Origin: Pseudomonas sp. LFM046
Lineage (GTDB): Bacteria; Pseudomonadota; Gammaproteobacteria; Pseudomonadales; Pseudomonadaceae
Length of the DNA stretch: 64,000 bases
Reading direction: 5' to 3'
Assembly: GCF_000949385.2 (NCBI RefSeq)
Contig: NZ_JYKO02000001.1
Span: 2,628,620-2,692,619 of the forward strand
The notes beneath the pieces are model-generated. The model saw nothing but the letters and a program-made list of their open reading frames with translations. It was not told the origin of the DNA and searched no databases. Positions 8,598 through 18,086 of this stretch are shown here, piece after piece (positions within the stretch are counted from its first letter, which is position 1; each line of letters begins with the position of its first letter). The position numbers and the translations under genes were made by a program.

Positions 8598-9872
8598 TCA
8601 GGCTCTGGTCCCCAGCGGCACCAGCAGCGGTCCCGAAAACGCCTGCATGATCAGCGAGGCTGGTTGGCCGTGGCTGACCAGCTTGGCCATGGTGTTCAAG
8701 TAGGGCGTCAGGTGGCGGAAATACTTCTTGTACGCCGGGCACAGGTAGTTCAGGCCGGGTTCGCCATCGGGCGTGGTCATGAAACGGTTCTTCGGGCATT
8801 CGCCATGGCAGGCGAAGCGGTAGTCGCAGTCGCGGCAATAAGCCGGCAACGCCTCTTCCTTGGCCGCGCCGAAGGCCTGCTGCGCGGGGGAAGCGAGGAG
8901 AGTGGCGGGATCGTCAGTCTGGATGTTGCCCAGTCGGTACTCCGGGTACATGTAGTGATCGCAGGAGTAGAGGCTGCCGTCATGCTCGACGATCGCCGCC
9001 TTGCCACAACGCGCGGCGAACAGGCAGACCGAAGGTGGCAGCTGGCACCAGGAGGCCAGTGCCCATTCGAAGTTCATCACGTGGACCTGGCCGACATCCT
9101 GGCGCACCCATTCGTCGAAGATGGCGATCAGGAAGTCGCCATAGCGCTCGGGCTCGACTGTCTGCGGCGTGACCGGCGCCGACTCAGGCAAGACACGCAG
9201 GTGCAGCTCTGGCGGTGTGGCGAAGTGCAGGCCGCGGCCCTGCTCGGGGGCGGAGGGCTGTCGCTCCACCACTGGATTGAACTGGATATGCCGCACTCCC
9301 TCAGCCTTGAGGAAGCGGTAGACCTCTAGCGGGTAGCGGGCGACCTCGCGGGCCACTGTAACCAGCACGTTGAATTCGACCCCGTACCTTTGCAGCACAC
9401 TGAGACCTCGCATCACCTGGTCGAAGCTGGAGCGACCGCGCTTGTCCGGACGATGGAGGTCATGCACCTCCTGCGGGCCATCGAGGCTGAGACCGACCAG
9501 GAAACCCTCGCGGGCGAGGAAGTCGCCCCAGTCGTCGTCGAGAAGGGTGCCATTGGTCTGCAGAGTATTGCGGATGACCTTGCCGCCGGCGAAGCGGCGC
9601 TGGTAGTCACAGGCGCGCTGGAAGAATTCCAGGCCGAGCAGGGTCGGCTCGCCACCTTGCCAGGTGAATTCCACTTCTGGGCCGGATTGTGCCGCGATGT
9701 AGCGCTGCACGTAGTCGCGCAAGACCTTGTCGTCCATGCGGAAGTGCTCGCGAGGTGGAAACTGCTGCTCCTTCTCCAAGTAGAAACAGTAGCTGCAATC
9801 GAGGTTGCAGATTGGCCCGACCGGCTTGGCCATGAGGTGCAGGCCCTGGGGCATGGCTTCGGGATTGTGCAT
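8598..9872 (-). CDS. Anaerobic sulfatase-maturating radical SAM enzyme (anSME/AtsB-like)
   Basis: A 424-residue radical SAM protein with a SPASM domain. The S-adenosylmethionine cluster motif CNLDCSYCFYLE lies near residues 22-33. C-terminal cysteines (CLFAARCG, YSCDHYMYP, CRDCDYRFACHGECPKNRF) supply the two auxiliary clusters. Such enzymes oxidise a Cys or Ser in a sulfatase to formylglycine. The next gene upstream on the same strand encodes a sulfatase with a serine-type active site, which requires exactly this kind of maturase, so the pair is functionally coherent. A hairpin-rich spacer of about 150 bp separates them. Confidence 0.92.
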   Translation of the reverse strand: MHNPEAMPQGLHLMAKPVGPICNLDCSYCFYLEKEQQFPPREHFRMDDKVLRDYVQRYIAAQSGPEVEFTWQGGEPTLLGLEFFQRACDYQRRFAGGKVIRNTLQTNGTLLDDDWGDFLAREGFLVGLSLDGPQEVHDLHRPDKRGRSSFDQVMRGLSVLQRYGVEFNVLVTVAREVARYPLEVYRFLKAEGVRHIQFNPVVERQPSAPEQGRGLHFATPPELHLRVLPESAPVTPQTVEPERYGDFLIAIFDEWVRQDVGQVHVMNFEWALASWCQLPPSVCLFAARCGKAAIVEHDGSLYSCDHYMYPEYRLGNIQTDDPATLLASPAQQAFGAAKEEALPAYCRDCDYRFACHGECPKNRFMTTPDGEPGLNYLCPAYKKYFRHLTPYLNTMAKLVSHGQPASLIMQAFSGPLLVPLGTRA

Positions 9873-9987
9873 CGTTGGGTCACCGCTGTGCCGACCGCCT
9901 GGCGAGCTGCCGCAGTCCGATGCAAAAGACTAGGCGGCAGTTGCTCGGCGGCCACCCCCCATGGCCGGGGGGATGGGCGAACGGCTG

Positions 9988-10013
9988 ACCGCTCCCGGCC
10001 AGGCCGGGGCGGT
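9988..10013. repeat. GC-rich hairpin between sulfatase and maturase genes
   Basis: ACCGCTCCCGGCC (9988-10000) and GGCCGGGGCGGT (10002-10013) form a long, nearly perfect stem. No T-run follows on the - strand. It could stabilise the upstream sulfatase mRNA or lower expression of the maturase. Confidence 0.5.
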
Positions 10014-10023
10014 CATGAACGCG

Positions 10024-12396
10024 TCAGGGGGTATAGGCGATGCGCACCTGATTGACCTTGCCGTTGAGCGCGAAGGGCGCGCGCTCGAAGTAGTCCAGGG
10101 TCACCGGCGAGCCCAGATCCACGGCCACATCGAAGGTTTCGCTGGCGGTGAAGGTCAAGGGGGGCGTGAAGGGCGTGGCGCCCTTGGCCACTTCCCGGCC
10201 ATCCAGCAGCAGGCTGAGGTTAGCTCCGGCGCCGGGTTTTGACGATGCCATACGGGTCAGCACCTCGATGCTGGCCTTGCCTGCTGGCAGGCGGTCCGCC
10301 GAGCGCAGGATGGTGCGGGAAATCGCTAGCGAGTTGTATTCGTAGACCAGGTAGCCGTCGTCCAGGTACAGGCTCACGCCGCCACCGATACCGCCCATGG
10401 CGTAGAGCACGCCGCTGGCGTTCGCCGGCAGGTCGGCCTCCACCAGCACCTTGTTGTCCTGGCAGCGCAAGTTGGGCGCGGCGAACTCCGGCAGGCGCGT
10501 GACCCGGTCGCTGAAGGTCCATTCCCGTTGATGGGTGGCAATCCGCTCGTTCGGGTGGAGGAGAGGGTAGAGCCCAGCGCCGATCGGGTAGACCTTGTTG
10601 GACCTGGCCTGGGCGTCGAACTCCGCCTTCAGCTCGGCCAGCTTTTGCGGGTTGCTGGCGGCCACGTCGGTGGCTTGCGAATAATCCTTGCTCAGGTCGT
10701 AGAGAGCCCACTGGTCATTGGCCGGATTCCAGCCCATGACCTGGGAAAAACCTTGCACCCAGGGCTTGCGTGGGCCGAACACCGAGGCCATCCAGCCGTC
10801 CTTGTAGATACCGCGGCTTCCGAGCACTTCGAAGTACTGCGCGGTCTTGCGCGACTTGGACTCGGCGTCGTCGAAGCTGTAGCGCATGCTGACGCCGTCC
10901 AGCGGGTCCTGTGCGATGCCGTTGACCTGCTTGGGCGGGGTGATGGCGAGGATGTCATAGACGGTGGGTGCGATGTCGTTGACATGGTGGAACTGGCCCC
11001 GGACGTTCTGGTCTGCCTTGATCCCTTTCGGCCAGGACACCGCCAGCGGTGTACGCGTGCCGCCGAAGTAGCCGGCGACCAGCTTGGTGCCTGGGAAGGG
11101 ACCGGAGCCAGCCCAGGCCCAGGCCGCATTGTACATGCTCTCCAGCTTCGGCCCTCCGAGGGCCGGGAGGCCGCCGTACATGCCGTCGAGCACCTTCAGT
11201 TGCTGCTCTTTGGGCACCGGGATGCCGTTCTGCGCCAGCAGTTCGTTGATGGTGCCTTCCATGCCTTCGGCCGAGGCGCCGTTGTCTCCCAGCACGTAGA
11301 AGATCAGGGTGTTGGCGCGCTGGCCGGAGCGTTCCAGCTCGTCGATGATCTTGCCGGCCTGGGTGTCGGTGTGTTCGAGAAAACCCGCGAACACCTCCAT
11401 CAGACGTGCTTGGTAGCGCTGCTGCTCGGGGCTCAGGCTGTTCCAGGCCGGCAGTTCGGCGGGGCGCGGGGTGAGTTTTGCATCGGCCGGGATGAAGCCG
11501 AGGGCCTTCTGCCGGACGAAGGTCTGTTCGCGATAGACATCCCAGCCGGCGTCGAACTTGCCCTTGTATTTGTCCGCCCATTCGGCATTCACCTGATGCG
11601 GACCGTGCACGGCGCCGGGCGCCCAGTACATGAAGAAGGGCTTGCTCGGCGCGTAGGTCTGGTGATCCTGCAGCCAGTCCACCGCCTGTGCCGCGAGATC
11701 CTCGCTGAGGTGGTAGCGCGGATCACGGGGCGGTTCAATCGGCGTGGTATTGCGGTACAGACGCGGTTCGTACTGCGAGGTCTCGCCTGCCAGGAAGCCG
11801 TAGAAATGCTCGAAGCCGTAACCGGTCGGCCAGGTATCGAAGGGACCGGCGGCGGTGGTGTGCAGTGGTGGTGTGTTGTGCCATTTGCCGAAGGCGGCGG
11901 TGTTGTAGCCGTACTGCTTGAGCACCTCTGCCATGGTCGCGGAGCTTTTCGGTATCTCGCCCGTGTAACCGTCCCAGTCCGTGGCCAGTTCGGCGATCAC
12001 GCCGTTGCCGACCCGGTGATGATTGCGCCCGGTGAGCAGCGCGGCGCGGGTGGCGGAGCTGATCGCCGAGGTATGGAAGGCGTTGTAGCGCACGCCGCTG
12101 TTGGCGATGCGGCTCAGGGTCGGCGTATGGATACTGCCACCGACGGTATCAGCCTGGGCGAAGCCGGCATCGTCGAGCATGATCACCAGGATATTCGGCG
12201 TATCGGCCGGCAGGTGCGACTGTTGCTCGCGTTTCTGGTGCCGGGAATCCTGCAGCGTTGGCTTGGCGTCGCTGGCTGAAGGCGTCGGCGGGAATGGCAA
12301 GGTGTCCTGGGCGCCAGCGATGGAGCTGATGGAGCTGGCGAGCAGCAGGCTCAGCTTCACGCTGAAGTGCCCGGGCAGTGGCAGCTTCTGGGTCAT
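10024..12396 (-). CDS. Serine-type arylsulfatase, exported
   Basis: A 790-residue sulfatase from ATG 12396, chosen because it begins with a signal peptide (hydrophobic segment up to AGA). An alternative ATG at 12447 adds 17 residues before the signal. The metal-binding start NILVIMLDDAGFAQADT and the active-site segment SAISSATRAALLTGR are present. The key motif reads S-S-A-T-R, fitting the C/S-x-P/A-x-R consensus with serine as the residue to be converted to formylglycine, as in Klebsiella AtsA. The longer C-terminal part (after about residue 600) forms a beta-rich region. Expected product role: periplasmic cleavage of sulfate esters. It is followed by its maturase and preceded by a cupin gene. 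Confidence 0.92.
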   Translation of the reverse strand: MTQKLPLPGHFSVKLSLLLASSISSIAGAQDTLPFPPTPSASDAKPTLQDSRHQKREQQSHLPADTPNILVIMLDDAGFAQADTVGGSIHTPTLSRIANSGVRYNAFHTSAISSATRAALLTGRNHHRVGNGVIAELATDWDGYTGEIPKSSATMAEVLKQYGYNTAAFGKWHNTPPLHTTAAGPFDTWPTGYGFEHFYGFLAGETSQYEPRLYRNTTPIEPPRDPRYHLSEDLAAQAVDWLQDHQTYAPSKPFFMYWAPGAVHGPHQVNAEWADKYKGKFDAGWDVYREQTFVRQKALGFIPADAKLTPRPAELPAWNSLSPEQQRYQARLMEVFAGFLEHTDTQAGKIIDELERSGQRANTLIFYVLGDNGASAEGMEGTINELLAQNGIPVPKEQQLKVLDGMYGGLPALGGPKLESMYNAAWAWAGSGPFPGTKLVAGYFGGTRTPLAVSWPKGIKADQNVRGQFHHVNDIAPTVYDILAITPPKQVNGIAQDPLDGVSMRYSFDDAESKSRKTAQYFEVLGSRGIYKDGWMASVFGPRKPWVQGFSQVMGWNPANDQWALYDLSKDYSQATDVAASNPQKLAELKAEFDAQARSNKVYPIGAGLYPLLHPNERIATHQREWTFSDRVTRLPEFAAPNLRCQDNKVLVEADLPANASGVLYAMGGIGGGVSLYLDDGYLVYEYNSLAISRTILRSADRLPAGKASIEVLTRMASSKPGAGANLSLLLDGREVAKGATPFTPPLTFTASETFDVAVDLGSPVTLDYFERAPFALNGKVNQVRIAYTP

Positions 12397-12468
12397 GGGC
12401 GGGTCCGTTCTTGTTGTGTATGGCACTGGCGAGTGGGGCCTGCGCACCAGGCGCGGCCCCCACGACGA

Positions 12469-12945
12469 TCAGATCGAGAAACTGGTGATATCTCGGGCTT
12501 CGATACCATTGGCTGCGCAGAAGGCTCGGTAGCGCTCGACCCCGGATTTCCAGTTCTCGATGGCGAAGAGGTTGTCGTTGTCGTCGAAGTACAGGAGGTC
12601 GCCCTGGGTGATGTTCAGGGTGATGATCTCGTCGCCGTACTCAGGCAGGGTGGTGGGGGTGTGGCTGGTGCCGGCTGTTTCGAACACCACGCCACCCTCG
12701 CGGGAAACCCAGTCGTGTTCCAGATACTTCCAACCGCCCTTGATGGTGTAGACGATGACCGTACCCGAGTGGTGGTGACGGGGCAGGGTAGTGCCGGCAG
12801 GCGCCTTGAGCAGTGTGATGGTCTCTCCGCGCACCGGATCGCACTTGATGTATTTGAGCAATACCTCGTTGCTGTAGGGCGCGAATGGTACCCAGGGCAG
12901 GTCTTCGTCGTTGATGGCGGCGGTATCGATGCTTTCGTACAACAT
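12469..12945 (-). CDS. Cupin protein similar to 2,4'-dihydroxyacetophenone dioxygenase
   Basis: A 158-residue single-domain cupin. The first cupin motif, around PRHHHSGTVIVYTIKGGWKY, supplies clustered histidines for a metal; the second region contains ETAGTSHTPTTLPEY. The family includes an iron dioxygenase that cleaves a hydroxyacetophenone and ChrR-like cupins. A good ribosome binding site (AAGGA) lies 9 bases before the ATG. It sits 72 bp upstream of the sulfatase start and probably acts in the same pathway, perhaps on an aromatic or keto product. The exact reaction is unproven. Confidence 0.7.
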   Translation of the reverse strand: MLYESIDTAAINDEDLPWVPFAPYSNEVLLKYIKCDPVRGETITLLKAPAGTTLPRHHHSGTVIVYTIKGGWKYLEHDWVSREGGVVFETAGTSHTPTTLPEYGDEIITLNITQGDLLYFDDNDNLFAIENWKSGVERYRAFCAANGIEARDITSFSI

Positions 12946-13089
12946 TTTTGTCGTTCCTTGGGATGGGTTGGAATCGGTCGCCCGCCAGGGCGATTACCCA
13001 GACATGCTGGGCGTAGCCTCCAGGCATCACCCCCCCAACGAAGAGTAGGGTGGGCGGCGTCGGGCTCCGGGTGTGGTTGCGTGTGAAGT

Positions 13090-13494
13090 TCAGGTTCTGC
13101 CGTGCAGTGCCGGTGCCGGCAGGGCGGTGTGCTGGTAGTAGCGCCAGAACAGCAGCGCATAGACGATGTCGCCGATTGCCAGCGCGGCCAGGGGCCAGTC
13201 GAGATTTCCTGCCAGCCAGTGGCCGTGGATGACCAGGACGACGAGCAGCTTCAGGACTATCCCCAGCGGGATGTAAGGGCGGTAGCGCACCGGGTCGCGG
13301 GCGATCATCCAGTAGACGAGGGCGAACACAAGCACGACTCCCATGGTGATCTGGATGAACAGTGTGGAGGTGGGTGTTATCTCCAACCCCATAACCCCGG
13401 CGACAGAGCGCATGGCCACCAGTAAGGGCAGCCCGGCCACCAGGTTGAACCCGGCGGCGGAAAGAAACAGCCAACGAACATGACCGTCGGACAT
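13090..13494 (-). CDS. Small four-helix inner-membrane protein
   Basis: A 134-residue hydrophobic protein with four predicted membrane segments, roughly at residues 8-28, 42-65, 74-95 and 98-120. It starts with MSDGHVRWLFLSAAGFNLVAG and lies between the cupin gene and the reductase gene on the same strand, spaced 56 bp from the reductase stop. A GAGGA-type ribosome site precedes the ATG. The family was not recognised; the operon position suggests a role with the sulfatase pathway. Confidence 0.65.
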   Translation of the reverse strand: MSDGHVRWLFLSAAGFNLVAGLPLLVAMRSVAGVMGLEITPTSTLFIQITMGVVLVFALVYWMIARDPVRYRPYIPLGIVLKLLVVLVIHGHWLAGNLDWPLAALAIGDIVYALLFWRYYQHTALPAPALHGRT

Positions 13495-13550
13495 GGGGTA
13501 TTCCTCGGCAGGAGACGGCGGCGGGGCTGGCCGCCGTCAGGTCGGCGAGA

Positions 13551-14684
13551 TCAGAGCTTGCTGACGGTGGCGCGGGCCAGGCCGCGCTCTTCGCAGAAGC
13601 CCAGTAGATAGCGGTGGCCGAAGGCTTTGGAACCGGAGGCGAAGCCGACCCTGGCGACCTCGCCGTCGAGCAGCTTGATAACGCCTGCGGTCTGCAGCGC
13701 ACCGGTGGTGATGTAGGGCGTGGTGCCGAACACTTCGGCGCGCACGGCAGAAAGCTGGCCACGGCCGATGGCGGTATCGACGGTGCGCGTCAGGGTAGTG
13801 CGCTCACGTGGCGGCATGCTCGGGGTGGTCGCCTCGACAATGCCCTTAAGTACCTGATCCTGGGCTTCGATTGGCAGGTGCTTGTACTCGGCCTCCCACT
13901 TTTCGCCGAGCGCATGGACCATCTTCATCGCATCGTTGTCGTAGAAGCCGACACAGGAGACGCAGGAACGCACGCGCGGATCGTTCTCAAGGTAGATCGG
14001 CAGCGAAGTGCCGCCCCAGGGCAGAGCGAATACCGGTTGCATGAAGTGCGGTGAGTGGATCTGGAACGAAGCGCCGACCGGGTGCGGTACCAGTTTCTTC
14101 TCCCAGAGGTAGCAAGGCTCGGCGCGGTACATCTCGAAGATCGACGCAGTGGACCCCACGGTCACCCCGGCACCTACACCGCGAGGGCCACGGCACAGGG
14201 CCGAGGTTTCCAGGGCGTCGATACCGGGCTGTTCCAGCGCGAGTTCGGCGGCGATTTCCGAAAAGGTGTTCATGTACGCAAGCGAAGGGGAGACCAGCAG
14301 CCCGGCCTGGCGGTAGAGCTCGCCGAATTGATCGCGGACTTGCCGCACGTAGGCTTGCTCGCCCGTGGTGTCGAGGTGGTGGCAGCCAGCCTTGAGTGCC
14401 GCCTCCACAGCGGTCAGGCCGAACTTGGAGAAGGGGCCGACGGTGTTGCAGACGACCTTGGCACCCTTGAACACGTCGACCAACGACTCGACATTGTGCT
14501 CGGCCTCGATGATCTCGTAGGTGGCCGACTCCAGGCGTACCACGCGTTGCGCCATCATTTCGCGCACCCGCCCGGCGTTGCGCGCCACGGCGGTGAAGGG
14601 GATGTTCTGGTCGATCAGCCAATCCATGGTCAGCATGCCAGTGTAGCCACTGGCGCCGTAGACAACGACGGGGTACTTAGCCAT
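13551..14684 (-). CDS. Saccharopine dehydrogenase-like NAD(P)-binding protein
   Basis: A 377-residue protein starting MAKYPVVVYGASGYTG, where GASGYTG is the glycine-rich nucleotide-binding loop of a Rossmann fold. I chose ATG 14684; the frame extends to 14807 but those residues are not protein-like. Relatives include saccharopine-dehydrogenase-like and trans-acting enoyl reductase proteins, which reduce polyketide or lipid-type substrates. The ending SKAFGHRYLLGFCEERGLA is typical of the group. It lies in the - strand series under the AraC regulator. Its substrate is unknown. Confidence 0.75.
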   Translation of the reverse strand: MAKYPVVVYGASGYTGMLTMDWLIDQNIPFTAVARNAGRVREMMAQRVVRLESATYEIIEAEHNVESLVDVFKGAKVVCNTVGPFSKFGLTAVEAALKAGCHHLDTTGEQAYVRQVRDQFGELYRQAGLLVSPSLAYMNTFSEIAAELALEQPGIDALETSALCRGPRGVGAGVTVGSTASIFEMYRAEPCYLWEKKLVPHPVGASFQIHSPHFMQPVFALPWGGTSLPIYLENDPRVRSCVSCVGFYDNDAMKMVHALGEKWEAEYKHLPIEAQDQVLKGIVEATTPSMPPRERTTLTRTVDTAIGRGQLSAVRAEVFGTTPYITTGALQTAGVIKLLDGEVARVGFASGSKAFGHRYLLGFCEERGLARATVSKL

Positions 14685-14746
14685 TTCGTGTGTTCTCTTG
14701 TTCTTGCTGCTGTTGAAGGAATACGGGCAGGGGAGCGATGCAGGTT

Positions 14747-14908
14747 TCAGTGAGGGAACGCAAAACTCACTGCAGGCGGGAAACAGGCAATTCGGTTCGC
14801 CTGGCATTCATTCGCGGCAATTTGGCGGGACGGTATCCACGCGGCGCCCAGGAAGGTGGCAATCACGACCAGTGAGGCGGCGGCCGATAGCACGATTGTC
14901 GTTTTCAT
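14747..14908 (-). CDS. Small signal-peptide-containing protein, unknown
   Basis: A 53-residue reading frame beginning MKTTIVLSAAASLVVIATFL, i.e. one membrane or signal segment, then a short tail with two cysteines. The start is preceded by AGGTGAAGAAG, a fair ribosome site. It lies 62 bp upstream of the reductase gene. Too short to assign; it may be a real membrane peptide or chance. Confidence 0.4.
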   Translation of the reverse strand: MKTTIVLSAAASLVVIATFLGAAWIPSRQIAANECQANRIACFPPAVSFAFPH

Positions 14909-15139
14909 CTTCTTCACCTGCTGTTCAAGCAATGTCTGAGCTCAGCAGGTGCGGCTCGCCGCGCCAGGTGGAGTCGAATCCAGCACCTGTTGACTGGACT
15001 CAAAGATAGAGAACGGGTGTTTTTTGAACCCCCCCACGCCGAGGGGGACCATGGACGCACGCATCCGGCGCGCGAGTGCCGTCGGAGATGTTTCCGCAAG
15101 CGCAGATTTCAGTGACTTCTCGAACGCAGAGGGGCGGGC

Positions 15140-16162
15140 TCAGCGCGCAGCTTGCTCAGTTGGGGTTGTCGAACTCCATGCGGACTTCACCGTACTCGAC
15201 GGAAGTTCACCGAACGCTCTGCGATAGTCCATTGCGAAATTGCCCAGATTACCGAATCCGCACTTATAGGCGACCGCCGCTACGGTCGTCCCCGGTTGGC
15301 CGCTCAGTAGCATCTGGCGCGCGTGGCGAAGGCGCACCTGCTTCACGAAGCCCATCGGAGAGTAACCGCGATTCTTCTTGAAGGAATGAAACAAGCTGCG
15401 CACGCTGACATTGGTAAGCTGCGCCAGGCGTTCCACTGTGATGGGCTGGTCCCAGTGAGCCTCGATGTACTCTTCCGCAAGCCGGACTGTTCTGGGTGCG
15501 ACATCGCGGTGCGGACCATTCAACAAGTGACTGAGACTATGGCGGCTGGCCTTGAGGAACATGACGATCAGCGCCTGCTCAATCTCACTCAATGAGGTCA
15601 GCGGAATGCCGACCTCGCACGCCTCGGCCTCCCCGATGAGAAAGCACAACAGCCGCCACCATTGTCGGCCGACCGGATTTTCGAAGTCGAAGGCCGGGTC
15701 GAAGATGACGCCCCCGTTGACTTCAGCGCCGACCAGGCAGGCGAGCTTTCGCTCTACTACAGAGGCGTCCAGCAAGACTGCGATCTCCTCGAAGTCGGGA
15801 TCGGAGTGCAACTCGGTTCGCTCACCCGGTGATGCAATCAAGCCTTGTCGTCCGGCAAGACTCACCTTTTGGCCCCGCGTTTTGCCCCAGCCGGTTCCGG
15901 CAATGGCAATCGGTACGGCGTAGCTGGCCGAAGTGTCAGGGTAATAGGCCTGATCGACTGCGCTCCCAAAACTCACATAGGAGATTGCCATATCGTTGAG
16001 CTGGCAATGGTTGGCTCGGGCGCGAAAGTCTCTGTAGTCATCGGCGACGGAAAAATACAGCTCACCGTAAAATGGGCTGGCCGCCACTCTCATCTCTTCG
16101 ACGTCGTCGGTCCGGATGACCGCAAATCGATCGAGTGGTTTCCTTTCTATCTGAGTATCCAT
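15140..16162 (-). CDS. AraC-family transcriptional regulator
   Basis: A 340-residue regulator with an N-terminal ligand/dimer domain of the AraC_binding_2 type and a C-terminal pair of helix-turn-helix motifs. These are ITVERLAQLTNVSVRSLFHSF and the AAVAYKCGFGNLGNFAMDYRRAFG signature near the end. ATG 16162 gives MDTQIERKPLDRFAV; the longer start at 16225 adds 21 doubtful residues. It stands between the - strand sulfatase series and the + strand FadL group, so it likely controls one or both. The effector is unknown. Confidence 0.85.
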   Translation of the reverse strand: MDTQIERKPLDRFAVIRTDDVEEMRVAASPFYGELYFSVADDYRDFRARANHCQLNDMAISYVSFGSAVDQAYYPDTSASYAVPIAIAGTGWGKTRGQKVSLAGRQGLIASPGERTELHSDPDFEEIAVLLDASVVERKLACLVGAEVNGGVIFDPAFDFENPVGRQWWRLLCFLIGEAEACEVGIPLTSLSEIEQALIVMFLKASRHSLSHLLNGPHRDVAPRTVRLAEEYIEAHWDQPITVERLAQLTNVSVRSLFHSFKKNRGYSPMGFVKQVRLRHARQMLLSGQPGTTVAAVAYKCGFGNLGNFAMDYRRAFGELPSSTVKSAWSSTTPTEQAAR

Positions 16163-16702
16163 TGGTGTCCCCAGCGACCTGACGCTGTCGTCTGCAACCG
16201 GATGGCAACCTCCGGTGCGAATCACGTGTTACGCAAACCCTTTCACAATTCGGGCAAAGTTTGCACTCGAATGGTAGACGGGGTCTTTCCCCCGGCGAAA
16301 GAATATGGCGGCTAGTTGCCATATGCACGGCACCCCTCGAATCAAGACGGAATGTGCTTTTGACCAGCGCCAGGAACAGGCGGTAGCTACGATAACGGCT
16401 CAGTTGCACTACGCTGGCAGAGGGGTACGTACTGTCCCCATATTTCAAAAAGGGGAGTTCGTACGAGTGACGGGGCTACGGGTAGCGCAGAAGGGTCAGT
16501 TGCGCACGCCGAATCGGACTGGAGCCTCACTCACAGGAAACTCGGATTGTTCAACGCCGGATTTCTGACCAGCTATATACCTATCTTGCGTCTCTTCAAC
16601 CCGCTATAGGCTGACTTCGACACGTCCTGGCCACCAGGTGACATCGAGTTGGTGAAGCAGGAGAGGCGCATCGCTGCACGTATCGCAAACAAGGATAAAA
16701 GG
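16163..16702. other. 540-bp divergent intergenic region
   Basis: No convincing gene is present between the AraC-type regulator and the FadL-type gene. An imperfect inverted repeat, CGTACTGTCCCC near 16428-16439 and GGGGAGTTCGTACG near 16453-16466, could be an operator. The long spacer probably carries the promoters for both directions. Confidence 0.45.
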
Positions 16703-17989
16703 ATGACTCCACGTCTTTACATGGCAGTTTCAGCCGCCCTCATGGTGTTGCCCGGTCAATTGCTGGCCGGAGGCCTGATGCTCTATGAGATCGGCACGGA
16801 CAACGTGGGGCTGGCCAATGCGGGAGCCGCAGCCAGAGCCCAGGGGCCTGCCACCCTCGCCAGCAACGTGGCGGGTATGGCCTGGTTGCCCGGTACGCAG
16901 ATCACCGCTGGCGCCCAGGTGCTGCACAGCAACCTGGACTTCGAGTTGGACGCAAACACCAACGTCGCAGGGGGAGACAGCGGCAACGCGATGGAGTGGT
17001 CCCCAGGCGGGAGCTTGTTCGTGACCCGGGAAATCGGCGATGGCTGGTCGGTCGGGTTTGCCAGCTACGGTGACTTCGGCCTCAATCTCAATTATGAGAA
17101 TGACTGGAGCGGCCGCTACTTCCTGCAGAACGGCGAATTGCTCGGTATGTCGCTCATGCCGGCACTGGCCTATCGCCTCAACGAGCAGTGGGCATTCGGC
17201 GTTGGCCTGCGTGCTTTCTATGCCACGCTGGATACCCAGTTGGCCGTGAACAACGATCCGCTGGGACTGCTCCAGCGCCCGGACGGCCAGTTGAAATACC
17301 AGGATCATGATTGGGGCTATGGCGGCAATCTGGGGGTTGTCTATGCCCCTGCTCCCGGGACGCGATTGGGCCTGAGCTATACGAGCGAGATCGACATCGA
17401 GTTCGAGGATGGCCTGGACCTTCAGGGTGTCGGCCCCGTGACGACGCGCTTGCTGCGCGATCGCGGGCTGCTCGATGCCGCCACCCGCATCGATATGCAT
17501 GTGCCACAAACCCTGACCTTCAGCCTCTACCACCAGCTCGATGAGCAGTGGGCACTCCTGGCCAGTGCCAATTGGCAAGACTGGTCCAGGTTTGGTGAGG
17601 TGGGCGTCGATCTGGACAGCAATCAGCCTCGCTCAGCAACGCTTGAGGCGAATTATCACGATACCTGGCATCTCTCTGTCGGCACCCAGTACCGGTTCGA
17701 TCCACGGTGGATGTGGAGTTTCGGCGTGGGCTACGACAGCTCGCCGGTGGATGACGAGGATCGCACGCTCACGGTGCCGATGGCCGAAACCTGGCGCATC
17801 GGCACGGGCCTGACCTATGCATTGGATGCCCAGACCGAGATGAACCTGAGCTATGAAATGGTCTGGCTCGGGGACATGGAGATCAGCCAGGAGAAGTCGC
17901 TTCCCGTGAATGACCCCCAGCGGGTCTCCGGCGAATTCGACAATGCCTGGATCCAGGCGCTCAGTGCCAGCGCTACCTGGCGCTTCTGA
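16703..17989 (+). CDS. OmpP1/FadL/TodX-type outer-membrane transporter
   Basis: A 428-residue barrel protein starting MTPRLYMAVSAALMVLPGQLLAGG, a signal peptide. The mature N-terminus GLMLYEIGTDNVGLANAGAAA carries the FadL signature with the plug-like NPA/GAA region (ATLASNVAGMAWL). It ends in TWRF, as usual for the family. FadL proteins carry long-chain fatty acids or aromatic hydrocarbons across the outer membrane. ATG 16703 has a purine-rich AAAAGG site; a TTG at 16649 in frame is less likely. It leads a + strand series with DUF3313 and DUF1254 genes. Confidence 0.88.
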   Translation: MTPRLYMAVSAALMVLPGQLLAGGLMLYEIGTDNVGLANAGAAARAQGPATLASNVAGMAWLPGTQITAGAQVLHSNLDFELDANTNVAGGDSGNAMEWSPGGSLFVTREIGDGWSVGFASYGDFGLNLNYENDWSGRYFLQNGELLGMSLMPALAYRLNEQWAFGVGLRAFYATLDTQLAVNNDPLGLLQRPDGQLKYQDHDWGYGGNLGVVYAPAPGTRLGLSYTSEIDIEFEDGLDLQGVGPVTTRLLRDRGLLDAATRIDMHVPQTLTFSLYHQLDEQWALLASANWQDWSRFGEVGVDLDSNQPRSATLEANYHDTWHLSVGTQYRFDPRWMWSFGVGYDSSPVDDEDRTLTVPMAETWRIGTGLTYALDAQTEMNLSYEMVWLGDMEISQEKSLPVNDPQRVSGEFDNAWIQALSASATWRF

Positions 17990-18086
17990 GTGTTGTGAGT
18001 GGTGGTCCGTGACGCGGTTGGATGCACAACGCATGCATGTACAGGGACTCGTAGAACCTAATGTCCAACAAGGAGAGAGCACGATC

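Noticed and set aside
10528-12279. 583-codon + strand frame opposite the sulfatase gene
   Set aside because: The sulfatase on the other strand has its full set of motifs; this frame is a shadow.
14950-15000. tRNA-like 3' end (GGTGGAGTCGAATCC)
   Set aside because: The T-arm-like string has no acceptor, D-arm or anticodon partner at the right spacing.
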